DNA of 64,000 nucleotides, from assembly GCF_019317285.1 (NCBI RefSeq), contig NZ_CP079218.1, positions 3,658,001-3,722,000 of the forward strand, given 5' to 3'. This DNA is from Pedobacter sp. D749 (GTDB lineage Bacteria; Bacteroidota; Bacteroidia; Sphingobacteriales; Sphingobacteriaceae). Of this stretch, positions 43,367 to 53,350 are shown in pieces. The position numbers and the translations under genes were made by a program. Position 1 is the stretch's first letter, and the number at the start of each line of letters is the position of its first letter. Below the pieces are notes generated by a model that saw only the letters and a program-made list of their open reading frames with translations, was not told where the DNA came from and ran no database searches.

Positions 43367-44788
43367 CTAATTAGTTTCGGGTGTAAAAGAAAAAGTCAAA
43401 GCTATTTTCTCCGCTGTTTTAGGAAAATTGAAGTGTACTTTACCGTCTTTCAATGTCCATTTTACCTTTTGATTGGTACCTAAAATGGTAATGAGACTTC
43501 CTGTTTTAGGTATACTTCCTTGCCATGAAATTTCTTTGTTTGTCGTATTGTTAATTAAACTGATGCCGTAAATAGTTTTACCATCTTTACTTTGCGTAAA
43601 CCAGTTCTGTCCATCATGGTAGTTTTTGGTAATCCTTGTTCCGTATATGGCTATGCCGTTTTTGCTGGTCCACTTCCCAATTTCCTCTAATCTGGCAATC
43701 ACATTATCAGGTAGCGTTCCATCAGCTTTTGGCCCAATACCTAAAAGTAAACTTCCGCCTTTGGCTACAATTTCTACCAATTTATGAACCACTTCTCCTG
43801 CTGATTTATACTGATCGTTGGGTACAAAACCCCAGGCGCCCCCCAAGGTCATGCAACTTTCCCATGGGTAATCCAATTGCTTTTCAGGGATTTTCTGTTC
43901 AGGGGTTTGGTAGTTTTCAAACTGGCCATGTACAGTTCTATCCACCACAATTAAACCAGGCTGTACTTTTCTGGCATCAGCGGCAATCTTAGGCATATCA
44001 ATATCCTGACTCCATTCCGGAATTGGCGCCCCCCAGGAAAGCACTTCTTTGTTTACACTAGCCCTTGGACGAACCCAGCCACCATCTAACCATAAAATAT
44101 CAATGCTTCCGTAATTGTTCATCAACTCGCCGATCTGGTTTTGGGTATAGCTTTTAAACATATTCCAACGCCACGGATTTTTTCTGATATCATAATTGTT
44201 ATTTCTATCTGCAGTGGCGTATTTGTCCCACCAATAGTATTGAGAATGCCAGTCGGGTTTAGAAAAATAAGCACCGATCATAAAATTTTCCTTACGGAAA
44301 GCATCGAACACATATTTAGCAACATCTTTTTTAGGGTTGTTGGCAAATGGACCTTTTGCAATGCTGAAATCGCTTTCTTTGGTATCGAACATGGCAAAGC
44401 CATCGTGGTGTTTGGTGGTAAAAACCAGGTATTTCATTCCAGCATCCTTACCTGCCTTTGCCCATTGCTCAGGATTGAATTTTGTTGGGTTAAATTTTTC
44501 GCTCTGGCCCCAATACCATTTTTTATAATCTTCGTATTTGATAGTACTATCCCTTTCAATCCAATCTTCAGAGCAGATAGACCATGATTCGATAATCCCT
44601 GGAACAGTGTAAAGTCCCCAGTGGATAATCATTCCAAACTTTTGGTCTTGCCAGGTATCGAGCTTCTTTTTTACTGCCTCATCTTGTGGCCATTCATATT
44701 TTGTTGATTCATTGAGGATATCGTTACGTTGCGCAAAAGCGATATTGACGCAAAAGATAAAGGCAATTAAAAGGCTACTTAATTTCAT
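43367..44788 (-). CDS. Glycoside hydrolase family 29 alpha-L-fucosidase, secreted
   Basis: It removes alpha-linked L-fucose from glycans. The 473-aa protein begins with signal peptide MKLSSLLIAFIFCVNIAFAQ. GH29 landmarks are MIIHWGLYTVPG, KYLVFTTKHHDGFAMFDTK, SDFSIAKGPF and the nucleophile D235 in SIDILWLDGGW. A beta-sandwich domain follows at about 385-473. Its place between susD and the GH3 gene indicates a polysaccharide-utilisation role. A terminator-like hairpin separates it from susD. Confidence 0.95.
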   Translation of the reverse strand: MKLSSLLIAFIFCVNIAFAQRNDILNESTKYEWPQDEAVKKKLDTWQDQKFGMIIHWGLYTVPGIIESWSICSEDWIERDSTIKYEDYKKWYWGQSEKFNPTKFNPEQWAKAGKDAGMKYLVFTTKHHDGFAMFDTKESDFSIAKGPFANNPKKDVAKYVFDAFRKENFMIGAYFSKPDWHSQYYWWDKYATADRNNNYDIRKNPWRWNMFKSYTQNQIGELMNNYGSIDILWLDGGWVRPRASVNKEVLSWGAPIPEWSQDIDMPKIAADARKVQPGLIVVDRTVHGQFENYQTPEQKIPEKQLDYPWESCMTLGGAWGFVPNDQYKSAGEVVHKLVEIVAKGGSLLLGIGPKADGTLPDNVIARLEEIGKWTSKNGIAIYGTRITKNYHDGQNWFTQSKDGKTIYGISLINNTTNKEISWQGSIPKTGSLITILGTNQKVKWTLKDGKVHFNFPKTAEKIALTFSFTPETN

Positions 44789-44805
44789 ATTTTAATATAA
44801 TTAAA

Positions 44806-44830
44806 AATCCCGGCAGAAACTGCCGGGATT
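44806..44830 (-). terminator. Hairpin terminator inside the PUL, between susD and the fucosidase gene
   Basis: AATCCCGGCAG-aaa-CTGCCGGGATT, an 11-bp perfect stem with a 3-base loop. The minus strand continues with TTTTTAATTATATT. It probably causes partial termination, lowering expression of the enzymes relative to SusC/SusD, or protects the upstream mRNA. Confidence 0.75.
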
Positions 44831-44842
44831 AGTTTAACAGGA

Positions 44843-46447
44843 TTAAGGCATCCAGAATATTTTAGTTTTGCGGGTATCTTTAGCTACTACAGCCTGATAG
44901 TTTGCACTATTTAAAGTTTTCTCTTTTGCCGGATAAATTAATCTCGTTGGAGGCGTCTCATAGCCTGCTTGCTTTCCGTTTGTCGGGAATGTTAACAAAG
45001 GAATACCGGTTCTTCTGTATTCGGACCATGCCTCTGTTGCTTGAAGAACACCAAAGTGTACCCATTTTTGAGTGTAAATCTTGGTTAGTTTATCTGTTGA
45101 AGCATCAGTATAAGCTGCATTAGAAGTATTTACCCAAGTATCAATTGTTGTTGCTGACGGAAAAGTTTCCTTAACATACGCCCCTTGATTTATACTATTC
45201 AGGTAGTAATAAAATGCCACAGATTGCCTTAAAGCCATATCATAAGCGGTTTTAGCATCTGCTGTACTGCCCCATCTTTCAAAAGCTTCTGCTTTTAACA
45301 AGTTAACTTCTGATGCTGTAATTAAAATTCCCGGAAGTTTTTGGTTGAAAACAAAAGTTCCGGAATCTAACACCGCATAATCAGCAAAGCTTGATTCTTG
45401 TTGGGCTGTGGTGAAAGTAACAGGCATTGCTTTATAAGTTGGATTCTGAACAAATTGATCTTTTCCTGCCACTTTCTTTACCCGACCAAATTTGTCATAT
45501 AATACAGGGATCCTTGGATCATTTGCTGGTAGCAAAACTGTATTCAACATATAATCAGTAGCATACCAACTACCTTCAAAAAATGCATCGTGCAAATCGC
45601 TTGAACTGTTTGTAAGAGGCTGTAATAAAATATCAGAAACACCTGGATTGTAAGTGCCAACATTACCACCATCAACTAATGGAAAATTAGTCTGATCGCC
45701 TAACATTTGAAGTACAGCAGTTTTTGCGGTTGCTTCATCAGTTTTTGAGATACGCATTAACAGCCTTAACCGTAATGAATTAGCATATCTGGTCCATTTA
45801 TTTAAATCACCCTTTAAGAGAATGTCTGCTTTAGCGAAAGCAGCTGTAGAAGTTGCTGTTTTGAAATAAGTGCCTGCACTTGCTAAATCAGCAATAAAGC
45901 TAGTATATAGTGCCTTTTGTTCATCGTATTTAGGATTTTTAATCAAATCATTTGTTGTTAAGCCTCCCGCTTCTGAATAAGGAATATCACCCCATAAATC
46001 TACCATCTTAGCAGCTTGCTCAATAAGCACTACTTTTGCTGCTTGTAAAATAACTCTTTGAGCAGCTTGATCTGTAGATGAAAGTGAATTAAATTTCCTT
46101 TCCATTGCCCTGTATAAAGCAACAGGTCCACTTCCATTTCCTCCCGGGCTATAGAAATCATCCCAGTATTGTTGTGAGTAACTATCGCTTTGCTGATAAA
46201 CGGTATTGCCGTTAGCAATGTAAGTAGTTTGAGCATACACTCCTGGCATTTGACTTAAGAATGTACGCATGTTCCAATACTTAGCAGCTACACGGTCATT
46301 ATTGAGCATTCCGGTAAATAATCCTGGTAAGTTGGGGTCTAAAACGTTTTCAGGGTTATTAAATTTATCATCAATATCCTTTTTGCAACCAACCGCAACA
46401 GTTAGTGACAATACAAGAAAACTTGCTTTTATGATTAATTTTTTCAT
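44843..46447 (-). CDS. SusD/RagB-like outer-membrane nutrient-binding lipoprotein
   Basis: It captures glycan at the cell surface and forms a lid over the SusC channel. The 534-aa lipoprotein has lipobox VAVGC (C21), then the SusD_2-type wording DKFNNPENVLDPNLPGLFTG and MVDLWGDIPYSEAGGL (helical TPR core). The C-terminal motif AWSEYRRTGIPLLTFP is highly conserved. It starts 20 bases after susC ends, the standard susC-susD operon. Confidence 0.95.
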   Translation of the reverse strand: MKKLIIKASFLVLSLTVAVGCKKDIDDKFNNPENVLDPNLPGLFTGMLNNDRVAAKYWNMRTFLSQMPGVYAQTTYIANGNTVYQQSDSYSQQYWDDFYSPGGNGSGPVALYRAMERKFNSLSSTDQAAQRVILQAAKVVLIEQAAKMVDLWGDIPYSEAGGLTTNDLIKNPKYDEQKALYTSFIADLASAGTYFKTATSTAAFAKADILLKGDLNKWTRYANSLRLRLLMRISKTDEATAKTAVLQMLGDQTNFPLVDGGNVGTYNPGVSDILLQPLTNSSSDLHDAFFEGSWYATDYMLNTVLLPANDPRIPVLYDKFGRVKKVAGKDQFVQNPTYKAMPVTFTTAQQESSFADYAVLDSGTFVFNQKLPGILITASEVNLLKAEAFERWGSTADAKTAYDMALRQSVAFYYYLNSINQGAYVKETFPSATTIDTWVNTSNAAYTDASTDKLTKIYTQKWVHFGVLQATEAWSEYRRTGIPLLTFPTNGKQAGYETPPTRLIYPAKEKTLNSANYQAVVAKDTRKTKIFWMP

Positions 46448-46467
46448 AATATCTTATTTGTAATTGG

Positions 46468-49400
46468 CTAAAAATTTGCATTTAATGAGAATCCAAAGTT
46501 TCTAGATGCAGCTGTTGAGCCGACATCCACACCTTGCGACCACCATTTGTTTCCTAGCGGTGCCTCTGGGTCCAGATCTTTCAAAGTTCTGTGGATGTAA
46601 AATAGATTACGTCCGATCAATGAAAATCTTAAATTAGAAATTTTTAGTTTTTTAGTGAAAGAAGCCGGGATTTTATAGCTCAACACAATCTCTCTCATTT
46701 TGATATAATCGTTATCAAAAATCTCTGCTTCGGTTAATGAACCTTCACCCCAATTATAGGTCGTTATATAATAGTCAGCAGCAGAAAGCACCTTCGTATT
46801 TGGCAATCCGGTGGTTTGATTTACACCCTGCAAAACTACACCATCATTGTAGGTTTTACCATTGCTGGTATAACTTAAACCGCCACTAGCTGCATCTCTG
46901 AATTCCATCGAATTTTCTAACATACCTGCACCACGCATATATTTCAAGTTAGGCGCAATCATTTTGCCACCGAAACGGTAATCGATAGTTACGTCTAATG
47001 CAAAGTTTCCGTAGCTAAAAGTGTTAGAGAAACCACCAACTGCTTTCGGCATAATGTTTCCTGCCTTAACATAAACAGAATTATCCATTACATAGTAACC
47101 ATCATCATTAATTAAGTAATTTCCATTCGCATCAGTTTTTCTTGGGCGGATATAGATGTTACCCAAATCCTCGCCAGCTCTGGCCACAATTTTAGCCGTA
47201 GCCTGATCTGAAGAATAAAAATTGATCTCAGAATTGACATCATACAATGAATTAACTTTCGATTTATTGGTTGAGAAGTTTAAACGGGTATCCCATCTAA
47301 ATTTTCCAGAAACCGGTGTTGCGTTTAAAGCAATCTCCCATCCTTTATTACCTACTTCACCAACGTTTACAATCTGCTTTTGTGCGCCATTTGTTGCCGT
47401 AACATCTAAAGGTAAGATTTGATTTTTGATCTTATTATTATAATAACTCACATCTAAACCTAATCGGCCGTTTAAAAATCTGGTTTCTAAACCAAATTCA
47501 GCTTCATGCTTCTTTTCAGGCATTAAGCCTAAGTTTCCATACGAGTTCAAAGATACTATTGATGGCACAGGGCCATTGATACTTTGTAAAGAAGTTTGTT
47601 TATATGAAATGTTTGCTTCATAAATTGGAGGAGCATTACCTACCACGCCGTAAGAGGCTCTTAATTTTCCATAACTCCAGAATTTTGGTAATTTCCAAAG
47701 ATCACTAAACACAAAACCACTGTTTACTGAATAATAAGAGTATTGATTGTTTCCTGGAGGAAGGGTAGAAACATATTCTTGTCTGGCCGTACCTTCAGCA
47801 AATAAGAAATCCTTATAACTTAAATTCACTAAACCTAAGTAAGCATACTTAAGTTGCTCTTTACGTGCTTCAGTAGTCTCTGCCACATTAAAAGAGTTAG
47901 ATAATGCAAAGAAGTTCTCTGTTACTAGTCCATCTCTAGTGTTTGATTTTAAGTCTTTATAAGTTTCTTTTCTACCTTGGTAACCACCACTAATTGATAG
48001 ACCAAAATCTTCACCAATTTTGTTTGAGTAAGTTAACAATGCGTCTCCGTAAAGTACAGAATACTGTCCTTGAGTTGTTGTATAAGCTCCAGTACTTGTA
48101 TTCGTGTTCAGCGCGCTTGGAATTTCAGTAAACTGATGATTTTCGGTTTTAACACTGGTATAGTCATTACCAATACGTCCTCTCAACTTTAGGTTTTTGG
48201 CTACGTCATAGTTTAAAGTGAAACTAGATAACAACCTGTTTTCATTTTCGTCATATTGGTTTTTCAATTGTTGCCAATAAAAATCCAATAAATTGGTTGC
48301 TCTGATATTGAAAAGGAATGGTTCAGGACGAGCAGTTTGATCAAAAGTAGCATACTTGTAACCATTACTCGTTTGGAATCTTTCTTTCATGAGGCCCATA
48401 TCTTCCGCACGGCTGAAAAAACCAGCAAATGAGCCTAAAACCTGACCTAATTGGTAAGGTCTGTTTTTAGTAATGGTATTTACATAACTCACAATCACAT
48501 CTGCAGATAATTTTGGTGCAAGTTTGACTGTAGAGTTTAAGTTAAAAGTATTTTTAGCACCGGTATTTCCTGGTTGAGTACCTTTATAATCTAAACGAGA
48601 AGCAGAGAAACGATAGTTAACGCCCTCTGTCTGATTAGAAATTGCAACGTTTGCGTTAGAAGTATATCCATTTTGGTATACATCTCTATAGTTATTTGGT
48701 TGAGGAGAGTATGAACGAATTGAACCATCCCACCACCTTACTTGTTGGCCTTCCATTTTAGGCCCAAAATTCGCATAGGCTCTGAAATACGGTCTGAAAC
48801 CACTTGGAGAAACTGCATCAGCAATCCAGCCTTCTTCAGTTGCGCCGTTTGCTACGTTAGTTTCCCTATCATAACCAGGACCATAAGTGTTTTGGAAGTT
48901 AGGTAAGAAAGCAACCTGATCAATTGAACCCTGGTAGTTAAAATCAACTCCTAAACCTCTGTTCTTTGAACCTTTTTTGGTCGTAATTACTACAACTCCA
49001 CTCGCTGCATCAGAACCATAAAGCGCAGATGCACTTGCTCCTTTTAATACGGTTAAACTTTCGATATCTGCAGGGTTGATATCTAAAATGCCATTACCAC
49101 GTACACGTTGATCATCCCAATAGTTATTATTGTTTGCTCCTGCTGCACCATTTTGTCCATCATTTCTGATCATTACCCCATCCACAACATATAAAGGTTG
49201 TTGATTGTAGTTAATAGAGTTAATACCCCTGATTTGAACATTTACCGCACTACTGGCACCACCTGGAGCTGTTGTAATTTTAACACCTGCAGCTTTACCA
49301 TATAATGCAGATGCAAAATTGGTATTTCCTGCTTCTGTTAATTGTTTAGCCGTTACTGTACTTACTGCGTAACCAAGAGATTTTTCCTGGCGCTTAATCC

Positions 49401-49734
49401 CCAGTGCAGTTGTTACTACGTTAACTTCATCAAGCTGATTAGAGCTTTCTTTTAGGGTTACATTTATTGATGTTTGATCGTTTATGCTAATTTCTTGCTT
49501 GGCATAACCTATTGCAGTAAATACCAAAATTTCGTTAGGGCTTACTGATAGAGAGAATTTTCCACTGCCATCTGTTTGAGTTACTTTTGCAGTTCCTCTA
49601 ACAGAAACGCTTACACCCGGAAGAGGCCCCGACGCATCTTTTACTGTGCCGGTAATATTCTTTTGTGCAAATGCTGTTATTGTTAAAAAACATAACAACA
49701 ACACACTTAGACACTTTAAGTACATTTTTTTCAT
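46468..49734 (-). CDS. SusC/RagA-like TonB-dependent outer-membrane transporter
   Basis: A TonB-linked porin that imports oligosaccharides bound by the SusD partner. It is 1088 aa. The signal peptide is followed by the carboxypeptidase-regulatory-like domain (NITGTVKDASGPLPGVSVSV, about 25-110), the plug (LTEAGNTNFASALYGKAAGV, GINSINYNQQPLYVVDGVMI) and the 22-strand barrel ending in NFGFSLNANF. No STN/FecR-sensing domain is seen, so it is not an anti-sigma-coupled transducer. The next gene upstream is the ROK regulator. Confidence 0.96.
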   Translation of the reverse strand: MKKMYLKCLSVLLLCFLTITAFAQKNITGTVKDASGPLPGVSVSVRGTAKVTQTDGSGKFSLSVSPNEILVFTAIGYAKQEISINDQTSINVTLKESSNQLDEVNVVTTALGIKRQEKSLGYAVSTVTAKQLTEAGNTNFASALYGKAAGVKITTAPGGASSAVNVQIRGINSINYNQQPLYVVDGVMIRNDGQNGAAGANNNNYWDDQRVRGNGILDINPADIESLTVLKGASASALYGSDAASGVVVITTKKGSKNRGLGVDFNYQGSIDQVAFLPNFQNTYGPGYDRETNVANGATEEGWIADAVSPSGFRPYFRAYANFGPKMEGQQVRWWDGSIRSYSPQPNNYRDVYQNGYTSNANVAISNQTEGVNYRFSASRLDYKGTQPGNTGAKNTFNLNSTVKLAPKLSADVIVSYVNTITKNRPYQLGQVLGSFAGFFSRAEDMGLMKERFQTSNGYKYATFDQTARPEPFLFNIRATNLLDFYWQQLKNQYDENENRLLSSFTLNYDVAKNLKLRGRIGNDYTSVKTENHQFTEIPSALNTNTSTGAYTTTQGQYSVLYGDALLTYSNKIGEDFGLSISGGYQGRKETYKDLKSNTRDGLVTENFFALSNSFNVAETTEARKEQLKYAYLGLVNLSYKDFLFAEGTARQEYVSTLPPGNNQYSYYSVNSGFVFSDLWKLPKFWSYGKLRASYGVVGNAPPIYEANISYKQTSLQSINGPVPSIVSLNSYGNLGLMPEKKHEAEFGLETRFLNGRLGLDVSYYNNKIKNQILPLDVTATNGAQKQIVNVGEVGNKGWEIALNATPVSGKFRWDTRLNFSTNKSKVNSLYDVNSEINFYSSDQATAKIVARAGEDLGNIYIRPRKTDANGNYLINDDGYYVMDNSVYVKAGNIMPKAVGGFSNTFSYGNFALDVTIDYRFGGKMIAPNLKYMRGAGMLENSMEFRDAASGGLSYTSNGKTYNDGVVLQGVNQTTGLPNTKVLSAADYYITTYNWGEGSLTEAEIFDNDYIKMREIVLSYKIPASFTKKLKISNLRFSLIGRNLFYIHRTLKDLDPEAPLGNKWWSQGVDVGSTAASRNFGFSLNANF

Positions 49735-49836
49735 AATTTTTAGTTTAGTAGTTTAAAATAAGTTTAAGGTAGTGCGAGACTTGATAAGTTGATTTTTATT
49801 TTTGCATATGCCTTGGTTTTATGTTTAAGAATGTCT

Positions 49837-51027
49837 TTAGTCAAATTGATTATACTCTACTGTCAAACTTCCGGCAGCCAATAATTCAGCTTCATCAGTC
49901 AGGGTAGACAGTTTTATTTTAGTTTGCTCGGCTATTCGCGGAATACAGAACTCATGGATAGCTTGCTGGATTGGTGGCAAAAGCATTTTACCTGCCTTAG
50001 CCCCTCTTCCACTCAAAACAATACATTCAGGGTTTAAAAGATGGATTAATGTAGCTACTCCTTTGCCTAATTGAAAAATAGCTTTGGCCAATACTGATAC
50101 GGCTACGGGGTCTTGTTGACCAACAGCGTATAAGAAATGATCTGCAGGGTGTTTACTTTTATCTTTAAAAAGTTCTTTCATGCTCGATTCAGCGCCTCCG
50201 GCTATTGCTTCTTCTGCTCGCTTAGCCATTACCAATAAGGAAGTATCAACCTCTAAACAACCTCTTCTACCGCAAGAACACAAATTGTCGCTGTTTGATA
50301 GTGGAATATGACTAAACTCACCGGCACTGCCGCTACTGCCCCGGTATAATTTACCATTTACTATAATTCCCAAACCTGTTCCCCAGCCGATATTAACCAC
50401 CATTACGTCTTTTAAATTAACTGCCTCTCCGAAATTTAATTCGGCCATCGCAATTAAACTAGAATCGTTATCTATATATACCGGTAAATTGATTTTAGAC
50501 GAAAGATACTTTTGTAAGGTTGTTCCTTCTTCCACTTTAAGAAAAGAGTGATTTATGCCCTCATCAGCATTAACAAAGCCCGGCATGCCAATACCAACCC
50601 CTAAAATAGCTGTTCTGTTGATTTCAGATTGATCGATACTGTTGTTTATGAAATTTACAAGGTCGCCAATATTGCTTTCTTTTGAGGAAAGTTCGAACTC
50701 TAAAGTCCGAATTGGCGTAACCATTGTTCTCGAAAGGTCGTAAATGGTTAACCTGGATGTGAGCTGATCCATTGCAAGGGCTACAATGTATTTTTTTAGA
50801 TTTGGATTGATCAAGAACATTGCAGCTCTTCTGCCACCTGTTGATGGTGCAAAACCCTCTTCTATAATATATCCTTCAGCGATTAAACCATTAACTACGG
50901 CGGTAACCAAAGGCAAACTCTTTTGCGTCAGCTTACTCAAGTCTGTAAGTGATAGCGATTTTTTATAATATAAATGCTTTATAACACCAGCCCTAAGGCG
51001 CTGGTTTTTCTCAACAATTACAGACAT
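49837..51027 (-). CDS. ROK family transcriptional regulator of the polysaccharide-utilisation locus
   Basis: A 396-aa protein with an N-terminal winged helix-turn-helix (KKSLSLTDLSKLTQKSLPLV, then GLIAEGYIIEEG) and a C-terminal ROK sugar-kinase-like domain. The zinc motif of the family is CSCGRRGCLE. VNIGWGTGLGIIVNGKLYRG and the catalytic-type aspartate in YIDNDSSLIAMAE are intact. ROK repressors bind a mono- or disaccharide and release DNA. It lies 103 bases upstream of susC on the same strand and is the only regulator gene near the locus. Its controlled site is not identified. Confidence 0.92.
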   Translation of the reverse strand: MSVIVEKNQRLRAGVIKHLYYKKSLSLTDLSKLTQKSLPLVTAVVNGLIAEGYIIEEGFAPSTGGRRAAMFLINPNLKKYIVALAMDQLTSRLTIYDLSRTMVTPIRTLEFELSSKESNIGDLVNFINNSIDQSEINRTAILGVGIGMPGFVNADEGINHSFLKVEEGTTLQKYLSSKINLPVYIDNDSSLIAMAELNFGEAVNLKDVMVVNIGWGTGLGIIVNGKLYRGSSGSAGEFSHIPLSNSDNLCSCGRRGCLEVDTSLLVMAKRAEEAIAGGAESSMKELFKDKSKHPADHFLYAVGQQDPVAVSVLAKAIFQLGKGVATLIHLLNPECIVLSGRGAKAGKMLLPPIQQAIHEFCIPRIAEQTKIKLSTLTDEAELLAAGSLTVEYNQFD

Positions 51028-51044
51028 GATATTTGATTACAGTT

Positions 51045-51052
51045 CAAACTTA
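51045..51052 (-). promoter_or_regulatory. -7 element of the ROK regulator gene
   Basis: The minus strand reads TAAGTTTG, a match to TAnnTTTG, about 18 bases before the start. No TTTG 19 bases upstream. Confidence 0.4.
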
Positions 51053-51124
51053 AAAAATATTTTCAAAACATTACAATACTTTTTAATTTTTTTTAAAAGT
51101 TAATTATAAACTTGCCATAAACAA

Positions 51125-51158
51125 AATGGGCGAATAATCTTTCGATTATCCGCCCATT
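51125..51158 (-). terminator. Intrinsic terminator of lepB with GNRA loop
   Basis: A 15-bp stem AATGGGCGAATAATC / GATTATCCGCCCATT with one G-U pair on the minus strand. The transcript loop is GAAA. The strand continues TTGTTTATGG. Confidence 0.85.
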
Positions 51159-51176
51159 CTAAAGAATTATATTTTA

Positions 51177-52370
51177 TTAATGAATTCCCATAAACAATCT
51201 GCTCCACCTTATTTTATGTAAGAAAGATGCGGTACTATCCCAGCTCATCCAAACAAATAAAGCTTTTCCTACAATATGATCTTCGGGTACAAAACCCCAA
51301 TAACGCGAATCGGCCGAATTATGGCGGTTATCGCCCATCATCCAATAGTAATCCATTTTAAAAGTATAGGTAGTGGCCACCTTATCATTAATATACCAAA
51401 CACCTGCTTTTTGCTCTACTTTGTTTCCTTCGTAAGTTCTGATTGCCCTGTAATACAACGGCATAGTATTGCTGTCGATTTTTACGGTCCATCCTTTTGA
51501 AGGGATTTTAACAGGACCAAAGTTATCCCTGTTCCACACCCTGTTTGGATCGTTTGGAAAAACACCACCCGGAACGTCTCCGGCAGGATCAGGACTTAAG
51601 GTAACTGATTTCACAAAATCAAAAGTTTTCAGTTTTTCCACAATTTCCGGAGATGCATCCACAACGTATGTCTTATCTGCAATAGCAGGTGTTCCTCCTA
51701 AATTCAGCTTAAATTCATCAAGTACAGCATAATTAAAATCCATGGTTTTAAACTCGATGCGATATGGCATCATACCTGTGTTTTTTAAAGGCTCATTTTT
51801 GCCATTTACATTGGCAACCCCATTGCTCATCGAAATGACGTCGCCCGGAATACCAATACACCTCTTAATAAAATTCTCACGTTTATCTACCGGGCGATCT
51901 ACTATTGTGAAGGTACTCCTCACCTGTTGGCGGCCCATACTACGCACCAAAGTATAATAACTTTCTGCCTGGTTTTCTACAGCAACCGTGTCTCCCTCAG
52001 GAAAGTTAAATACCACTACGTCGTTTCTTTTAATTTTAGATAAACCCGGCAAACGGTGATATTTCCACTGTACACCATCCCAATAAGCTTTTGTAGAAGT
52101 GGTTAAAGGCATCGTATGATGCGCAAAAGGAAAAGCAACAGGGGTCATCGGAATACGTGCACCGTAATTAACTTTACTCACAAAAAGGAAATCGCCGATA
52201 AGCAAAGATCTCTCCATCGAACCGGACGGAATGGTGTAAGCCTCTATAAAAAATACGCGGATAATGGTTGCAGCCACCACTGCAAAAACAATTGCATCAA
52301 CCCACTCGCGGGTTTTAGTTTTTTTCTTCTTTGGGGCATCTTTTTTTCGTTGCCAGAACTTATAATTCAT
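51177..52370 (-). CDS. lepB: Signal peptidase I
   Basis: It cleaves Sec signal peptides at the inner membrane. It is 397 aa with one membrane helix (about 25-43, DAIVFAVVAATIIRVFFIEA). The catalytic serine S51 lies in YTIPSGSMERSL and the general-base lysine K169 in FIKRCIGIPGD. The C-terminal box is MMGDNRHNSADSRYWGFVP. A long insertion between the two catalytic residues is typical of Bacteroidota enzymes and accounts for the extra length over E. coli LepB. It is the last gene of the parA-parB-DUF5683-dapB-lepB cluster. Confidence 0.96.
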   Translation of the reverse strand: MNYKFWQRKKDAPKKKKTKTREWVDAIVFAVVAATIIRVFFIEAYTIPSGSMERSLLIGDFLFVSKVNYGARIPMTPVAFPFAHHTMPLTTSTKAYWDGVQWKYHRLPGLSKIKRNDVVVFNFPEGDTVAVENQAESYYTLVRSMGRQQVRSTFTIVDRPVDKRENFIKRCIGIPGDVISMSNGVANVNGKNEPLKNTGMMPYRIEFKTMDFNYAVLDEFKLNLGGTPAIADKTYVVDASPEIVEKLKTFDFVKSVTLSPDPAGDVPGGVFPNDPNRVWNRDNFGPVKIPSKGWTVKIDSNTMPLYYRAIRTYEGNKVEQKAGVWYINDKVATTYTFKMDYYWMMGDNRHNSADSRYWGFVPEDHIVGKALFVWMSWDSTASFLHKIRWSRLFMGIH

Positions 52371-52502
52371 ATTTCTTATTTTTGGTTTCGCGATTTATTT
52401 AACCGGCTACCTGTTATCTGTAATCCTTGGTTGTGATTTCACAGATTGAGTGATTTCACAGACTATATTATGCTTTGGTCTTTCAGCTTTACGCTTTCGA
52501 CT

Positions 52503-53237
52503 TTATTCAAAAATATCAGTAATATTAAAAAATCCTTTTTTATCTTTTAGCCACTCTGCTGCTACTACGGCACCTAAAGCAAAACCTGCTCTATTATGGG
52601 CGGTATGTTTAATTTCTATTTCATCTACCTCACTACTGTAAATTACAGTGTGTGTACCTGGAATATTTTCTATCCTGTGCGATTCTATCAACAATTGTTC
52701 TGCTTTGGGAAACAATTCTACATCAGTTCCTACCACTTCGTTTAACCACTCTTGTTTTCTTTCCAGGTTATCTACAATCCCTTCTGCAAGCGTAATGGCT
52801 GTACCACTTGGCGCATCCAGTTTTTGGGTATGGTGTATTTCTTCAACCTGAACTTCGTAGGCAGGATAGTTATTCATCAGCTTTGCCAAAGTTTGATTAA
52901 GCTTAAAGAATAAGTTTACGCCAATACTGAAGTTAGACCCATAAAGCAATGTATTGTTACTATTGCTGCAATCGTTTTTTACTTCCTGGAGTTTGCCATA
53001 CCAACCGGTTGTACCCACAACTATTGGCACATTGGCATCAAAACAGGCATCAATATTTTTTAAAACCGAATCAGGCGTACTAAAATCGATAGCCACATCA
53101 GCTGACTTTAAATTTTGTCTGGTTAAATCTTCCTGGTTATCGATCGTTATTTTCAAAACAATTTCGTGGCCACGTTCCACCGCAAATTTTTCGATAATCT
53201 GCCCCATTTTACCATATCCTAAAAGCGCAATTTTCAT
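52503..53237 (-). CDS. dapB: 4-hydroxy-tetrahydrodipicolinate reductase
   Basis: It reduces HTPA to tetrahydrodipicolinate in lysine and diaminopimelate synthesis. It is 244 aa with the NAD(P)-binding start MKIALLGYGKMGQIIEKFAV, DVAIDFSTPDSVL, the catalytic and substrate region VQVEEIHHTQKLDAPSGTA, and the ending HTAHNRAGFALGAV. It is on the short side, as in other Bacteroidota DapBs. It sits between DUF5683 and lepB, all on the minus strand. Confidence 0.96.
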   Translation of the reverse strand: MKIALLGYGKMGQIIEKFAVERGHEIVLKITIDNQEDLTRQNLKSADVAIDFSTPDSVLKNIDACFDANVPIVVGTTGWYGKLQEVKNDCSNSNNTLLYGSNFSIGVNLFFKLNQTLAKLMNNYPAYEVQVEEIHHTQKLDAPSGTAITLAEGIVDNLERKQEWLNEVVGTDVELFPKAEQLLIESHRIENIPGTHTVIYSSEVDEIEIKHTAHNRAGFALGAVVAAEWLKDKKGFFNITDIFE

Positions 53238-53350
53238 CGTTATGTTATTTTCAGTTTCTGTTCTTATTTTTTATTCCTAACCGCTAATTGCCACATCATC
53301 ACAATTTCAAATGTAATATCCTTTTATTGATTTTCACGACGGTTTCGGCA

